A stretch of 44,928 nt of DNA, taken from assembly GCF_024978135.1 (NCBI RefSeq), contig NZ_JANTEZ010000012.1, positions 1 to 44,928 on the forward strand, in the 5' to 3' direction. A program made the translations under genes and the position numbers. The notes under the pieces were generated by a model. It was given only the letters and a program-made list of their open reading frames with translations. It was not told the origin of the DNA and ran no database searches. Below are positions 22,865 through 31,879 of this stretch, piece after piece (within the stretch, counting starts at the first letter, position 1; each line of letters starts with the position of its first letter). The stretch comes from Herbiconiux gentiana. GTDB lineage: Bacteria > Actinomycetota > Actinomycetes > Actinomycetales > Microbacteriaceae.

Positions 22865-22987
22865 ATGAACGACCACAGTCACATTGGCTCAATCCCGCGT
22901 TTTGGTGTCGTGCAGGCGGGAGTCAGGAAGCGTCTAGCTGATGGTCGGGTAACGTGCTGTGAGTTGCAAGAATCACGGCATCTGTAG
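22865..22987 (+). CDS. Possible 40-aa leader peptide
   Basis: A short frame from ATG 22865 to TAG 22985-22987, preceded by a G-rich GGTAGG sequence. It contains a CysCys pair and many Arg/His residues. A hairpin overlaps its stop codon, which recalls translated leader peptides, but no family or codon bias supports it. It could be chance. Confidence 0.2.
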   Translation: MNDHSHIGSIPRFGVVQAGVRKRLADGRVTCCELQESRHL

Positions 22988-23011
22988 CCAGCCTTTCCGG
23001 TTGGCTATAAC
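22986..23011 (+). promoter_or_regulatory. Hairpin and -10-like element before the T4SS operon
   Basis: AGCCAGCC-TTTCC-GGTTGGCT (22986-23006) makes an 8-bp stem with one G-U pair. It runs into TATAAC (23006-23011), a good -10 hexamer 37 bp before the ATG at 23048. The stem may be an operator over the promoter or a terminator for the short upstream frame. No clear -35 is visible. The gap 22685-23047 otherwise shows nothing definite. Confidence 0.45.
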
Positions 23012-23047
23012 TTTCATACACACGAAATGAGACTGGGAGTCCCAAAG

Positions 23048-24241
23048 ATGAGTTCAGAACCTGTCGGTGAGTCGCGTACATCCCACTTCTCGGGGGCCTA
23101 CCAGGCCGCCGGCTACGTCGAGGACTCGGCACCGCCCGCCGGCCTCCGGGCCGTCGGCGGGGGAGTGGCAACCGAGATCGCCCCGGCCGCACTGCCGGCC
23201 GAGGTCGTGACGGCAGTCGAGGTCAACGAAGAGCCCGGGCGCACCGTCGGGGCTCACGCGGCGCCGATCACGGATGCGGAGTTCCAGGCGGAGCTCGCGC
23301 CCGAACCGCTCGACGATCTTGCCGTCATCAGCACGATCGAGAAGGCGCCCACGGCGACCCAAGGATGGCGTGGGTTGATGAGTCGACTCGGGTTGAAGAT
23401 GCAGCCGGGCGAGGCGGAGAAGCAGCAGCTGCAAGCTGCCGCGCAGCTCGGGCAGTGGGAGACGGTGATCCGGCAGTTCGTCGGCACCGAAGCCGTCGGG
23501 GTGCTCGTCGCGAACCCGAAAGGCTCGAGCGGCAAGACTCCCACGTCGATCGTGCTCGGCGGGCTGCTCGCCACGATCCGCGGTGGGTCGGTCGCAGTCC
23601 TCGAAGTCTCCGACGACCGCGGAACGCTCTCGTTCCGCGCCGAGGGAAACCCCTCCCGCGGGGTCGCCGAACTGGTGCGAGACGCGGATGGCATCCGCAG
23701 CGCCGGCCAGCTCGCCGGCTACACCGCACCACAGACCAGCTACGCCTCGATCATCGGCTCCGTCGGGAACCGCGCCCCGCTGACCCACGATGACGTCGTA
23801 TCGGCCACAAGGGTCATTGATGAGTTCTACGCCATCCGGGTCATGGACTCCGGGAACCAGCCGACTAGCTCCGCATTCGCCGGCGCGATCGAGACGACGG
23901 ATGCGCTCGTCGTGCCGGTGCTGAACTCGGCCGACGTCGTGCTCGAGGCCGTCGCCATGCTCGACCGGCTCCGCTCGGAAAGCCCTAAGGGCGCACAGCT
24001 CGCAAACACCGCGATCATCGTGCGCCTGGTTGACGGGCGCCCCGAGAACCCGCAGCTCGTGGCGCGGCTCGACAACATCATCGACCGCGCCGGCGTCAGG
24101 GGAGTGTTCACCATCCCCTACGACCCCCACATCGCAGAACGCGGCCAGATCACCCTCAGCAAGGTATCGCCTGCCACCCGGGCCGCATTCACCGCGGCCG
24201 CGGCCGCCGTCGTTCACACCATCCAAAAGAACACCAAATAG
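23048..24241 (+). CDS. MinD/ParA-like ATPase-fold protein, first gene of the T4SS operon
   Basis: 397 aa. The first 110 residues are variable. A P-loop NTPase fold follows with ANPKGSSGKTPTS (about 165) as deviant Walker A, and VLEVSDDRGTLSF and IRVMDSGNQPTSSAF at the positions of Walker A' and B. Residues differ from true ParA (no KGG, Asp-Ser-Gly in place of Asp-Thr-Pro). Such proteins head conjugation clusters in actinobacteria and may position the apparatus. The ATG at 23048 has GGGAG 8 nt upstream. Confidence 0.7.
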   Translation: MSSEPVGESRTSHFSGAYQAAGYVEDSAPPAGLRAVGGGVATEIAPAALPAEVVTAVEVNEEPGRTVGAHAAPITDAEFQAELAPEPLDDLAVISTIEKAPTATQGWRGLMSRLGLKMQPGEAEKQQLQAAAQLGQWETVIRQFVGTEAVGVLVANPKGSSGKTPTSIVLGGLLATIRGGSVAVLEVSDDRGTLSFRAEGNPSRGVAELVRDADGIRSAGQLAGYTAPQTSYASIIGSVGNRAPLTHDDVVSATRVIDEFYAIRVMDSGNQPTSSAFAGAIETTDALVVPVLNSADVVLEAVAMLDRLRSESPKGAQLANTAIIVRLVDGRPENPQLVARLDNIIDRAGVRGVFTIPYDPHIAERGQITLSKVSPATRAAFTAAAAAVVHTIQKNTK

Positions 24242-24258
24242 GCCAGAAGGAGACAACC

Positions 24259-24570
24259 ATGAGCCTCACCACCCGCGTGCCGGCGATCGACAACCCGATC
24301 GACGGCATCGTTCCGGACTTCACCATCTTTGGTACAGAGTTCACCGAGCTCTGGCAGAAGCTCTTCGCTGGCCTCTGGGGCCTCGCGATCGTCGCTGCGA
24401 TCCTCTTCTTGATCGTGAACGTTGCCTCGATGGCGACTGCTTCTGCCGGTAACAACCCGCAGGAGTACAAGACCAGCCGAACTAAAGCACTTGTGTCCGG
24501 GATCTCCCTCGGCATCCTCGCCGCCATCGCTGTTGTCGTGGGGGCGATTCTGGCCGTCTTCGGGAGTTGA
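24259..24570 (+). CDS. VirB2-like pilin/membrane subunit
   Basis: 103 aa with two membrane helices (LFAGLWGLAIVAAILFLIVN and ISLGILAAIAVVVGAILAVF) joined by a polar loop, the size and layout of VirB2/TrbC-like subunits. No signal peptide is obvious. AAGGAG lies 8 nt before the ATG. The assignment rests on topology and position before the VirB8-like and VirB6-like genes. Confidence 0.6.
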   Translation: MSLTTRVPAIDNPIDGIVPDFTIFGTEFTELWQKLFAGLWGLAIVAAILFLIVNVASMATASAGNNPQEYKTSRTKALVSGISLGILAAIAVVVGAILAVFGS

Positions 24571-24573
24571 TCC

Positions 24574-25260
24574 ATGCGAGCCAAAGCGCGACCGCCGCGC
24601 CGCATCTGGCCCTGGTTCCTCGCCGGTGCCGCCGTGATCGCGGCCGCGGTCGTCGTGCTCGTGATCGCCCTCCGGCCGGCACCGGCCAACCCGGACGCCG
24701 CCACGCCCGCGCCAGCCCCCACGCCGAGCACGACGGTGGTGACCGATCAGGAACCGACAGGGTGTCTCGGCGGGCCACAGCGCGATGCGGCGATGCTGCT
24801 TGCAGCTCAGGCGGCAGCTCCACACACAACCAACGGCGCAGTCGAGGTGGCCGCAGCAATGGTGCGCTTCACGTTCCGTGATCCGGCTGTGTCAGCCGAT
24901 GAAGCAGCACAGGTCGAGCCGATCCTTTTCGCATCTACCGCCACGCCGCAGTTCCGCGATTTGACTGGCGCTCTGCCCCAGGGACAGAACAACTCGTCGG
25001 GTGTCGTGCCGAACGGCACACCGTTCTACCTGTCGACTGTCCCTGGGGTCTGGCACGTCGAATCGGCCGAGCCTGATCGCGTCGAGGTATCAGTTGGCGC
25101 GGGGTACGTCGTAGACGGAGAGCTGAGTGCCCAACTGCGATCGTCATCAACCTTGTCGCTCGTCTGGGAAGACGACACCTGGAAGCTCGAAAGCGGCTCG
25201 ATCTCGCGCACGACGCAAGACCTCTACGCGATCGGAACCACCTTCACCGGAGGCTGCTGA
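24574..25260 (+). CDS. VirB8/TcpC-like membrane-anchored T4SS protein
   Basis: 228 aa: short basic cytoplasmic N-terminus, one membrane helix (about 11-34), a Pro/Ala/Thr linker, then an extracytoplasmic domain of about 165 residues. The helices followed by strands VWHVESAEPDRVEVSVG and SLVWEDDTWKLES resemble the NTF2-like fold of VirB8/TcpC. Two Cys residues (GCLGG and the terminal Cys) could form a disulfide. It shares its stop with the next start (TGATG). Confidence 0.65.
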   Translation: MRAKARPPRRIWPWFLAGAAVIAAAVVVLVIALRPAPANPDAATPAPAPTPSTTVVTDQEPTGCLGGPQRDAAMLLAAQAAAPHTTNGAVEVAAAMVRFTFRDPAVSADEAAQVEPILFASTATPQFRDLTGALPQGQNNSSGVVPNGTPFYLSTVPGVWHVESAEPDRVEVSVGAGYVVDGELSAQLRSSSTLSLVWEDDTWKLESGSISRTTQDLYAIGTTFTGGC

Positions 25261-26655
25261 TGGACAACGAATGCCTGAACTGGGTTGACTGCGCTGCAGG
25301 CGGTATCGGGGATGTCATCAACGGCGGCGGGGAGGTGCTTGGTTTCTTCCAAGACCCGTGGGGCAAGACGTTCGAGGCGATGCGGGACGCATCGAAGAGC
25401 CTCGCCAATGACCTGCTCCCGGCGTTGACCTCGGCAACGCTGCCCGATCTGTCTGTCGACTGGTTCTTGAGTGCTTACGCGGTTTCGTTCGCGACGGCGA
25501 TCCTCGTGATGGTCGTCATTCTGCTCATGCAGCTCGTGCGTACAGCACGCGGCCAGCAGTCGGGCCGCGCCCTGGCCGAATCGCTGGGCCTCTACACGCC
25601 GCTGTTCCTCGGTGGGGCGATGTTCGGGCCGCTGATCGGCCTGCTGTTGGTGAATTTCTTCCACTCGCTGTCGAGCGTGTTCATGAGTTGGGGCATCACC
25701 GGCAGCATCGATGACACCATCAGCGGGTTCCAGACGATGCTCGATGAGGCTGACCCGGTCGGCATGGCCGGCGGGGTGCCCGTCGCCGCGATCTTGATGA
25801 TTCTGATGCTCATCGGCTTGCTGCTGGTGCTGTGCATCCTGATCGTGCAGCTCGTCGCCCTGTACTTCATGGGCGTCATCGTGCCGTTGGGCATCGTGTG
25901 GATCATCGACGAGAACCACCGCCGATTCGGACTGCGTCATCGGCCTCTGGGTCGGCATCCTCGCCGCCCACCCGCTGCTGTTCCTGCTGCTGGGGGTCGC
26001 GTTCCAGATGATGGGTTCGAGCGTCAACACCTTCGGCAACAACGCCTCTCTGCAGTCCCTTGTCGGGCTCGTCGTCGCCGTGATTGCGCTGTTCATCGCC
26101 GCGTTCTCCCCGCTGTTGTTGAAGAGCTTCGCACCTGTGATCCCGCTGGGCACGGGCGGCAATAACGGTGCCGGAAAGGATCCCGGATCGTGGGGGTCGG
26201 ACAAGCTCACCTCCGTCACCGAGAGGCAGCACCCCGAAGCCACCCAGCAGGCGAGCCCGACGAGCGAATTACAGGCAGCACCCGGGGTCGTGGATGAGCT
26301 GCCCGCCTCGAGCGCCGGTGGTGGCGGAGGGCTCGGCGCCGCAGCCGCTCAGCGAGCCAGCATGGGAGCCGTAAGAGCCGGCAGCGGCACCGCTGGTGGA
26401 GCTGGCGCGGCCGCGGGAGCGGGGGCCGGCGCATCTGGAGCTGCAGCGGGCGTAGCCGGCGCTGGCGAGGGCATCGCCGCTGGAACTGCTGCGGCCGGCG
26501 CCGGGGAGTCCGCAACGGGTGTCGGCGCCGTGATCGGTGTCCCGACACTGGTGGCGGCCGGTGCGATGGCTGTAGGGGCGAAGGCGGTCGAGTACACGGA
26601 CGCGGCGGCGCAGCAGTCGCTGGACACGATGGATGACGAAGGAGCCGGCCAGTGA
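25260..26655 (+). CDS. VirB6/TrbL-like polytopic T4SS protein, interrupted by a frameshift
   Basis: The first frame (25260 onward) encodes a Cys-containing N-terminus and membrane helices up to WIIDEN near 25910. The protein then continues in the next frame with GLWVGILAAHPLLFLLLGVAF and more helices, followed by an Ala/Gly-rich tail ending at 26655. One extra base between about 25905 and 25945 explains both halves; without it the product is about 464 aa. The ATG at 26008 lies inside a membrane helix and is not a natural start. The break may be a sequencing error, a mutation or a programmed shift. Confidence 0.75.
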
Positions 26656-28301
26656 CCACGGAACAACTCCACAGCGATGCCGCCCGCCACATCGGTGGCG
26701 AGAGCGGGCACCGCTCGTTCTTCGGCGGCACAGTCTCCAAGACCCGCATCGTGGGCCTTCTCGGCGCGTTCCTTGCCATGCTCGTGCTCACCCCCATTCT
26801 CGGCATCTGGGGCCTCGCGCTCGGGCTCGGCGTGGGCCTGGTGGTGTTCTTCCTGACCCAGCGCACGCACCGCGGATCGATCCTCGACAGGCGCACCCGC
26901 CGGGCTCGGTGGCGATCACGGGTAAAGACCGGAACCGACGCATTCGAGCCCTTCGACGTCGCCGTCTGGGACCAGCGCGAGCAAGCCGCAGCGCAGGCCC
27001 GCGGCCGCACCGAGAAGTGGGAGGCGGCACGGCAGCTCACGATCATGCGGAGCCACCCGGACGGCGCCGACGGCATGGGGTGGCTGCAGTGCGGCCACAA
27101 CGAGCCCGGGATTGCCTGGCACGCCCCGCTTGGTGAGCAGCCGTACTTGTCGGTTACGTTCACTGCGACCGGACAGGTGTCCGGGTCGGAGTCGTCCGCG
27201 AAGCTCCGCCGGGCGGCTGAGGCGTTCGGTCTGTTCTTGGCGTCGCGGGCGACACCGATGAACCTGGTCAGCGACGTGCAGATGACCACCCGGGTGTTGC
27301 CGGCGGATTCGGCGATGCAGGAGTTCTGGGTGCTCAGTTCCCTTGACCCGGACGCACCTGCGGAGGCCGTGCGCTCCTATGAGAACGTGCTGCGGCTGAA
27401 CAGCGAAGACGCGATGGTGCAGCGTCACTTCTTCACTGTCTCTTGGCCGATCATGGCCGCGTTCCATGATGCGGCCGCGAAGTATGGCGAGGGCCGCGAC
27501 GGGTGGCGCGGGTTGATGCGGCAGGAAATTGCCTCGACGCTCCGCGGCCTCACCGAGGCCCGCGTCGGGCACGTCGACGTGCTTACCGCACGCCGCCTGG
27601 CCGCGGTGATGCTGCACCAGCAGAACCCGTCACGGCCCATCGACCTCGTGAAAGGCGTCGACCCGGCACGGCTTGGTGTCGCGTCGCACGATGAGTTCTC
27701 GGCGCAGATCGTAGAGGACGTCGACCCGATCATGGGCACTCCCGTGCAGTGGTGGCACCGCACGGCCGCGATCCGGTCGGAGAACATGGCGATGGGCGCC
27801 CGCGGACAGCTGTGGGCGCTCGATCTGCTTACCGGGTCCGACATCCGATTCATCCGAACCCTGTCGTTCCACCTCCACCTCGTGCCCAAGGGCGAGGCGA
27901 AGGCCGCGACCGCGAAGGACGTCACGCGCGACCGTGCCGACCGTCTCGACGACGCCCAGAAGGGCCGCGTCGAGAACGACGAAACCGGCGCCAACCTGTC
28001 TGCCGCTCGCCGGCGGGCGCTCGATCTCGCCCACGGGTCGCCTCACCACGGCGGCGCCTGGGTGGGCTACGTCACGATCTCCGAGAGGGACCGGGACGCG
28101 CTCATGCGCGCCTCCCGCGCTTTGGAGGAGACGTGCGCGACTGGGCTCGGTATCGAGCGGCTGGAGTGGCAGGACTCGTACCAGGCTGCTGCATCCGGCA
28201 CGACGTGGCCGATCGGCCGTGGGCTCACGCCGGGCCGGTCGTCGTTCGGGTCGAAGTTCATCAACGCCCTCGCGGGCAAGAGCGAGAGGGATGCGCTGTG
28301 A
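26652..28301 (+). CDS. SCO6880-family conjugation protein
   Basis: 549 aa from GTG 26652 (GTGA overlap with the previous stop). Two adjacent membrane helices (about 30-70) follow a short N-terminus, and the rest is a large soluble region. The pattern of N-terminal helix pair plus long cytoplasmic domain, directly before a VirB4-like ATPase, is that of Streptomyces SCO6880-type proteins, similar in place to the VirB3/PrgI membrane partner of VirB4. No catalytic motif is visible. Confidence 0.78.
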   Translation: MTTEQLHSDAARHIGGESGHRSFFGGTVSKTRIVGLLGAFLAMLVLTPILGIWGLALGLGVGLVVFFLTQRTHRGSILDRRTRRARWRSRVKTGTDAFEPFDVAVWDQREQAAAQARGRTEKWEAARQLTIMRSHPDGADGMGWLQCGHNEPGIAWHAPLGEQPYLSVTFTATGQVSGSESSAKLRRAAEAFGLFLASRATPMNLVSDVQMTTRVLPADSAMQEFWVLSSLDPDAPAEAVRSYENVLRLNSEDAMVQRHFFTVSWPIMAAFHDAAAKYGEGRDGWRGLMRQEIASTLRGLTEARVGHVDVLTARRLAAVMLHQQNPSRPIDLVKGVDPARLGVASHDEFSAQIVEDVDPIMGTPVQWWHRTAAIRSENMAMGARGQLWALDLLTGSDIRFIRTLSFHLHLVPKGEAKAATAKDVTRDRADRLDDAQKGRVENDETGANLSAARRRALDLAHGSPHHGGAWVGYVTISERDRDALMRASRALEETCATGLGIERLEWQDSYQAAASGTTWPIGRGLTPGRSSFGSKFINALAGKSERDAL

Positions 28302-29779
28302 GCGCACACGCCGCAGACAAGACCGAACCCAAGACGGCCGCGAAGGCGTGGCACACGATGCCGGTGCTGCGCGCGTTCGCACCGCCCCTCGAGACGGTCG
28401 CTCAGGTGGACGAAGCGACTGGTGAGGCGCGCGAGATCGTGCCGTGGACGATGCCCGGGACGCGGCTCCGCACCAAGCTCGGCGCCGCCCGCCGCGGTTT
28501 GTACGCGCCCGCTCTCCCGGGTGCCCCGACGTCGACGAGGCAAGCCGAGATCCTGAACACAGCGATCATCGGAGCGCCGACCGGCACCAACGGTGTCGTC
28601 ATCGGCCGCGACGTGCTCTCGCGCACCATGATCGCCCACGACCCCGTCACTGCCTACAACGCATCCCCGCGGCTGGTATCGAGCCCGAACGTGGTCGTGA
28701 TCGGCGACGTCGGCTCCGGGAAATCGTCGCTGACGAAGACCGTCTACGTGATCCGACCGCTGCTGCTGAACAAGCGGCGAGCCGTGGTCTTCGACAAGAA
28801 GGATCGCGGGGGAGAGGGCGAATACGGTGAGCTGGCTCGCGCCTACGGGCACGAGCCGATCAAGTTCGCCGTCGACGGCTCCGGCACCCGCCTGAATCTC
28901 CTCGACCCGCTGATCAGCCGAGGCACCGGCATGGTCGGCCAGATGCAGCTCCTGAACGTCGTCGCCCGCCTCGCCCGCGAAGACCAGGCACTGAACGAGT
29001 GGGAAGAAGAAGCGCTCCGCGCCGCCCTCCGCCGCACCGTCAATCAGTACCAGGACGGCCGCACCCCGACCCTGGCAGATGTGCTGCCGAACCTGTCGCG
29101 GGTGGCCGACATGGAGGACTACGCCGGCCTCTCGCCGCAGGCGATCGACGCGCTGCACCAGGCCGGACTCTCCGTCCGTTTCACACTCAACACACTGCTG
29201 CAGGACTACGGGGGCCTGCTCGACGGGGAAACCTCGAAGAACGTCGACCTCCGCGGCAAGCTCACCGCATTCGACATCTCGCAACTCCCCGACCAGGGTC
29301 CGGCCGTGCCGGCCGTGATGGCGATCGGTCACATGTGGCTCCTCGGCCGGCTCCGCGAAGACCGGGGGTGGGCGACGAACTGCATCTACGAGGAGGGTTG
29401 GCACATCGCCGCCGGTCCCTCCGCGCAGCTTGCGCGGTCGAACCAGAAGCTTTCCCGCGGGCTCGGGCTGTCGAACGTGTTCGTGTTCCACAAAGGCACC
29501 GACATTCCAGCTGGATCACCCGGAATGGCGATGATCCAGGAAGCGCAGACCGTGCATGTGCACCGGCAGACCCTCCGCGAGGACGCCCTGTGGGCGGCCC
29601 GCACGTTCGCCTTCGGGCAGGACACTGCGCAGCAGATCGAGCGCCTCGCAGACGGGCACCACATCTTCAAATACGCATCCCGGCCCGAGACGTTGGTGCA
29701 GCACATCCGGTCGCTGTGGGAGACACAGATCACCGACACTGACGAAGCATTCAAAGCAGCCGCCGGCATCCAGGACTAA
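28298..29779 (+). CDS. VirB4-like T4SS ATPase
   Basis: 493 aa from GTG 28298 (GTGA coupling). Walker A is GDVGSGKSS (136-144). The Walker B region CIYEEGWHIAAG and later RSNQKLSRGLGLSNVF match the VirB4/TraC group that powers pilus assembly and transfer. It lacks the N-terminal domain of full VirB4; the preceding SCO6880 protein may supply that part, which is inference. Confidence 0.88.
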   Translation: MSAHAADKTEPKTAAKAWHTMPVLRAFAPPLETVAQVDEATGEAREIVPWTMPGTRLRTKLGAARRGLYAPALPGAPTSTRQAEILNTAIIGAPTGTNGVVIGRDVLSRTMIAHDPVTAYNASPRLVSSPNVVVIGDVGSGKSSLTKTVYVIRPLLLNKRRAVVFDKKDRGGEGEYGELARAYGHEPIKFAVDGSGTRLNLLDPLISRGTGMVGQMQLLNVVARLAREDQALNEWEEEALRAALRRTVNQYQDGRTPTLADVLPNLSRVADMEDYAGLSPQAIDALHQAGLSVRFTLNTLLQDYGGLLDGETSKNVDLRGKLTAFDISQLPDQGPAVPAVMAIGHMWLLGRLREDRGWATNCIYEEGWHIAAGPSAQLARSNQKLSRGLGLSNVFVFHKGTDIPAGSPGMAMIQEAQTVHVHRQTLREDALWAARTFAFGQDTAQQIERLADGHHIFKYASRPETLVQHIRSLWETQITDTDEAFKAAAGIQD

Positions 29780-29783
29780 CCCG

Positions 29784-30869
29784 ATGGGCTGGAAACTACC
29801 GGCCATCGCCGCCGCCACCGTCGTCGCCTTCACGGCGACCGCGGTGCTGTTCGGCATGGCACCCGACGCGCGAGCCGGATGCGGCAGCGGCGTCGTCGAC
29901 ACCGGCAGCGCCGGCAGCCAGTCGATCGCGGGCTTCTCGGGTGATCAGCTCGAGAACGCGGCGCAGATCATGAACGCGGCGGCAGAGCTCCAACTCCCCA
30001 CGCAAGCGCAAACGATCGGTGTGATGACCGCGATCGGGGAATCCACGCTCCGGAACCTCGATCACGGCGACAACGCCATCAACCCCGACGGTACCGTCGC
30101 TGACTCGGTCGGGCTGTTCCAGCAGCAGGAACGCGGGTACGGGCCGCTCGCTGACCGGATGGACCCGTTCAAGGCCGCGACCGCTTTCTTCACCCGTCTC
30201 ATGGGGGTGGATGGTTGGCAGACGATGGAACCGACCCTGGCCGCGCACGCGGTGCAGATCAACGCCGACCCGAACTACTACACACCCTTCTACGCCCCGG
30301 CCACGGCGATCGTTCAGGGGCTCGTGTCGACCGGCGGAGCCGGAGCCTGCGCGATCGGCGGGGACGCGGTGCAACTCGCGCAGCAGCTCGTAGACGCAGC
30401 CGACCAAGGCCGGCTCATCGGGTCCACCCCCGACCACATCAAAGAGATCCGCTGGATCGCCCAAGGACAGCAGGTGCCCGACTGCGGGGTCGACGTCCGC
30501 ATCCTCCAAGTGCTCGTGCTCGCCCTCCAAGTCTTCGACCAGGTCGGCGTCTCCGACATCAATCGCAAATGCACCGGCCAGATCGAGGGCGCCGGCACGG
30601 CCTCATCGCACTACTTCGAGGGCGGCGGGCTCGCGGTCGACTTCTACCGCCTGAACGGGCAGGGCCTCACCGGTGCCGACGGGAACTCCATCCGCCTCAT
30701 CAGCGCCCTCGACCCGGTCATGCCCGACGGTGCACGGGTCGGCCAGGTCCTGTGTCGTGCCGATGCGGGCACCACGATCGGGACGACGCATTTCATCCAG
30801 TTCGACGACACCTGCAACCACCTCCACATCGACGTCGGATTCACCGACGGTCAACTCACCACCAACTGA
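29784..30869 (+). CDS. Secreted peptidoglycan hydrolase of the T4SS (SLT-like plus M15-like)
   Basis: 361 aa. An N-terminal signal segment ends near DARAG. Residues 50-180 (AIGESTLRNLDHGDNA, SVGLFQQQ, GYG) match lysozyme/SLT-type transglycosylase domains with catalytic Glu in GES. The C-terminal part has SHYFEGGGLAVDFYRL and CNHLHIDVGF, the His/Asp arrangement of M15-type peptidases. Such enzymes open the cell wall for the conjugation channel. The ribosome site is weak. Confidence 0.8.
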   Translation: MGWKLPAIAAATVVAFTATAVLFGMAPDARAGCGSGVVDTGSAGSQSIAGFSGDQLENAAQIMNAAAELQLPTQAQTIGVMTAIGESTLRNLDHGDNAINPDGTVADSVGLFQQQERGYGPLADRMDPFKAATAFFTRLMGVDGWQTMEPTLAAHAVQINADPNYYTPFYAPATAIVQGLVSTGGAGACAIGGDAVQLAQQLVDAADQGRLIGSTPDHIKEIRWIAQGQQVPDCGVDVRILQVLVLALQVFDQVGVSDINRKCTGQIEGAGTASSHYFEGGGLAVDFYRLNGQGLTGADGNSIRLISALDPVMPDGARVGQVLCRADAGTTIGTTHFIQFDDTCNHLHIDVGFTDGQLTTN

Positions 30870-30880
30870 AAGAGCCACGC

Positions 30881-31081
30881 ATGATCTCCAGCGGCTTCAA
30901 TCTCTCCGGCATCCTCATCGCGATCCTCGCCTACGCCGTCCCCGCCGCGATCGTGCTCTTCGCCGCGTACTGGGTTATCAGATCCGCCGTCGGCAGTGCA
31001 CTCAAACGACACCAGTACTGGCTCGACACCCGAAGCGCACCCGGCGGCGGGGTTGGCATCCCACCTGAAATTGACACCTAG
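30881..31081 (+). CDS. Small single-TM membrane protein (66 aa)
   Basis: One long hydrophobic segment (ILIAILAYAVPAAIVLFAAYW), then a basic stretch and a Gly/Pro tail. It closes the T4SS operon 11 bp after the lytic enzyme. Its TAG lies within the third TTGACAC palindrome. Function unknown. Confidence 0.6.
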   Translation: MISSGFNLSGILIAILAYAVPAAIVLFAAYWVIRSAVGSALKRHQYWLDTRSAPGGGVGIPPEIDT

Positions 31082-31088
31082 GCGTCAA
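31071..31088. promoter_or_regulatory. TTGACAC palindrome, copy 3 (end of T4SS operon)
   Basis: TTGACACCTAGGCGTCAA differs from copies 1 and 2 at two positions and is symmetric around CCTAGG. It is followed by CAGCTCGAGC, as in copy 2. It lies 69 bp before the next start codon and covers the previous stop codon. Confidence 0.6.
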
Positions 31089-31156
31089 CCAGCTCGAGCA
31101 CACCATTGAGGGCAAGCGCCCCGCGCGCGGCAGCCCACACTGCACCAGGAGAGTCA

Positions 31157-31585
31157 GTGGCAGCAACAGGTGAAACCCCCACCACCCAAGTGATCCTGTG
31201 GTGGAACGGGCGAGGCCAATGGGGAGCCCGAGCCAAGCGCGGACACCAACGAGGATGGGCCTACGTCGACGAACTAGCCAACCTGCCCGCAGCGGCCGTT
31301 GAGGCCGCTCGCAAGGCCGGCGGCACGCTCCCTGCAGGGACCCGGGTCGAAATTCAACGGCCCGGCACAATCGACCGACTCCTGCCTGAGATCGACGAAG
31401 CCGAAGCCCGCGCCGCCGAGTTGCGCCGGCAGCTCCGCGAGCTGGAGAACGAAATCGACCAGATGCGCAAACGCACCTTCACGTCACTACGTCGCGCCAA
31501 GCTGCGCCCCGAAGATGCCCTGCATCTCCTAGCCAACGGATTCACCATCGAGGTTCCGGAAGACGGAAACGAGGAACAAGGCTAG
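31157..31585 (+). CDS. Coiled-coil protein of unknown function (142 aa)
   Basis: GTG start at 31157 with GGAGAG upstream. The N-terminal half has Trp-rich strands (VILWWNGRGQWGARAK). The C-terminal half is a predicted coiled coil (EIDEAEARAAELRRQLRE and onward), then a short acidic end. It probably belongs to the conjugation region through the palindrome before it. No family recognised. It converges with the next gene, sharing four bases. Confidence 0.65.
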   Translation: MAATGETPTTQVILWWNGRGQWGARAKRGHQRGWAYVDELANLPAAAVEAARKAGGTLPAGTRVEIQRPGTIDRLLPEIDEAEARAAELRRQLRELENEIDQMRKRTFTSLRRAKLRPEDALHLLANGFTIEVPEDGNEEQG

Positions 31586-31797
31586 AGAAGATCGCGCAGC
31601 GCTGCGACCACTGCCTCCGGAGCCGGGAACGCCCCCAACGCGAACACGCGGGCCGTCTGGGCACTGTCATCCGCATGGCTCAGGCGGTAGCCCTCAGACT
31701 CATGCTCGATCCGCCACGGCGTCTCCACGAGCATGCCGTCGACCTCCTCAACGACCCAGTAGTGGTCATCTTCGATGCCCCGCGCGAGATACAACAC
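31582..31797 (-). CDS. Small unknown protein (71 aa)
   Basis: An acidic protein with alternating strands (DDHYWVVEEVDGMLVETPW) and a C-terminal helix (APEAVVAALRDLL). It has no recognised family. It diverges from the paralogue at 31880 and converges on 31157-31585. Backbone-like codon use supports a real gene. Confidence 0.5.
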   Translation of the reverse strand: MLYLARGIEDDHYWVVEEVDGMLVETPWRIEHESEGYRLSHADDSAQTARVFALGAFPAPEAVVAALRDLL

Positions 31798-31842
31798 ACC
31801 CCGACACTACGAGCAGCAACCGACAGACGACAGGCCAGACAG

Positions 31843-31879
31843 TTGCCGAAGAGGGCGCCCGCCCGCCACAGTTGGCGGT
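31843..31879 (+). promoter_or_regulatory. Candidate promoter conserved with 7672-7707
   Basis: TTGCCG (31843-31848), 18 bp, CACAGT (31867-31872), then 7 bp to ATG. The string CCACAGTTGGC is kept between copies while flanks differ, which suggests a functional leaderless promoter or regulator site. Confidence 0.45.

Noticed and set aside
26008-26655. Separate 215-aa gene
   Set aside because: It would begin inside a membrane helix; coding signal continues upstream in the same frame, so it is the second part of the frameshifted VirB6-like gene.
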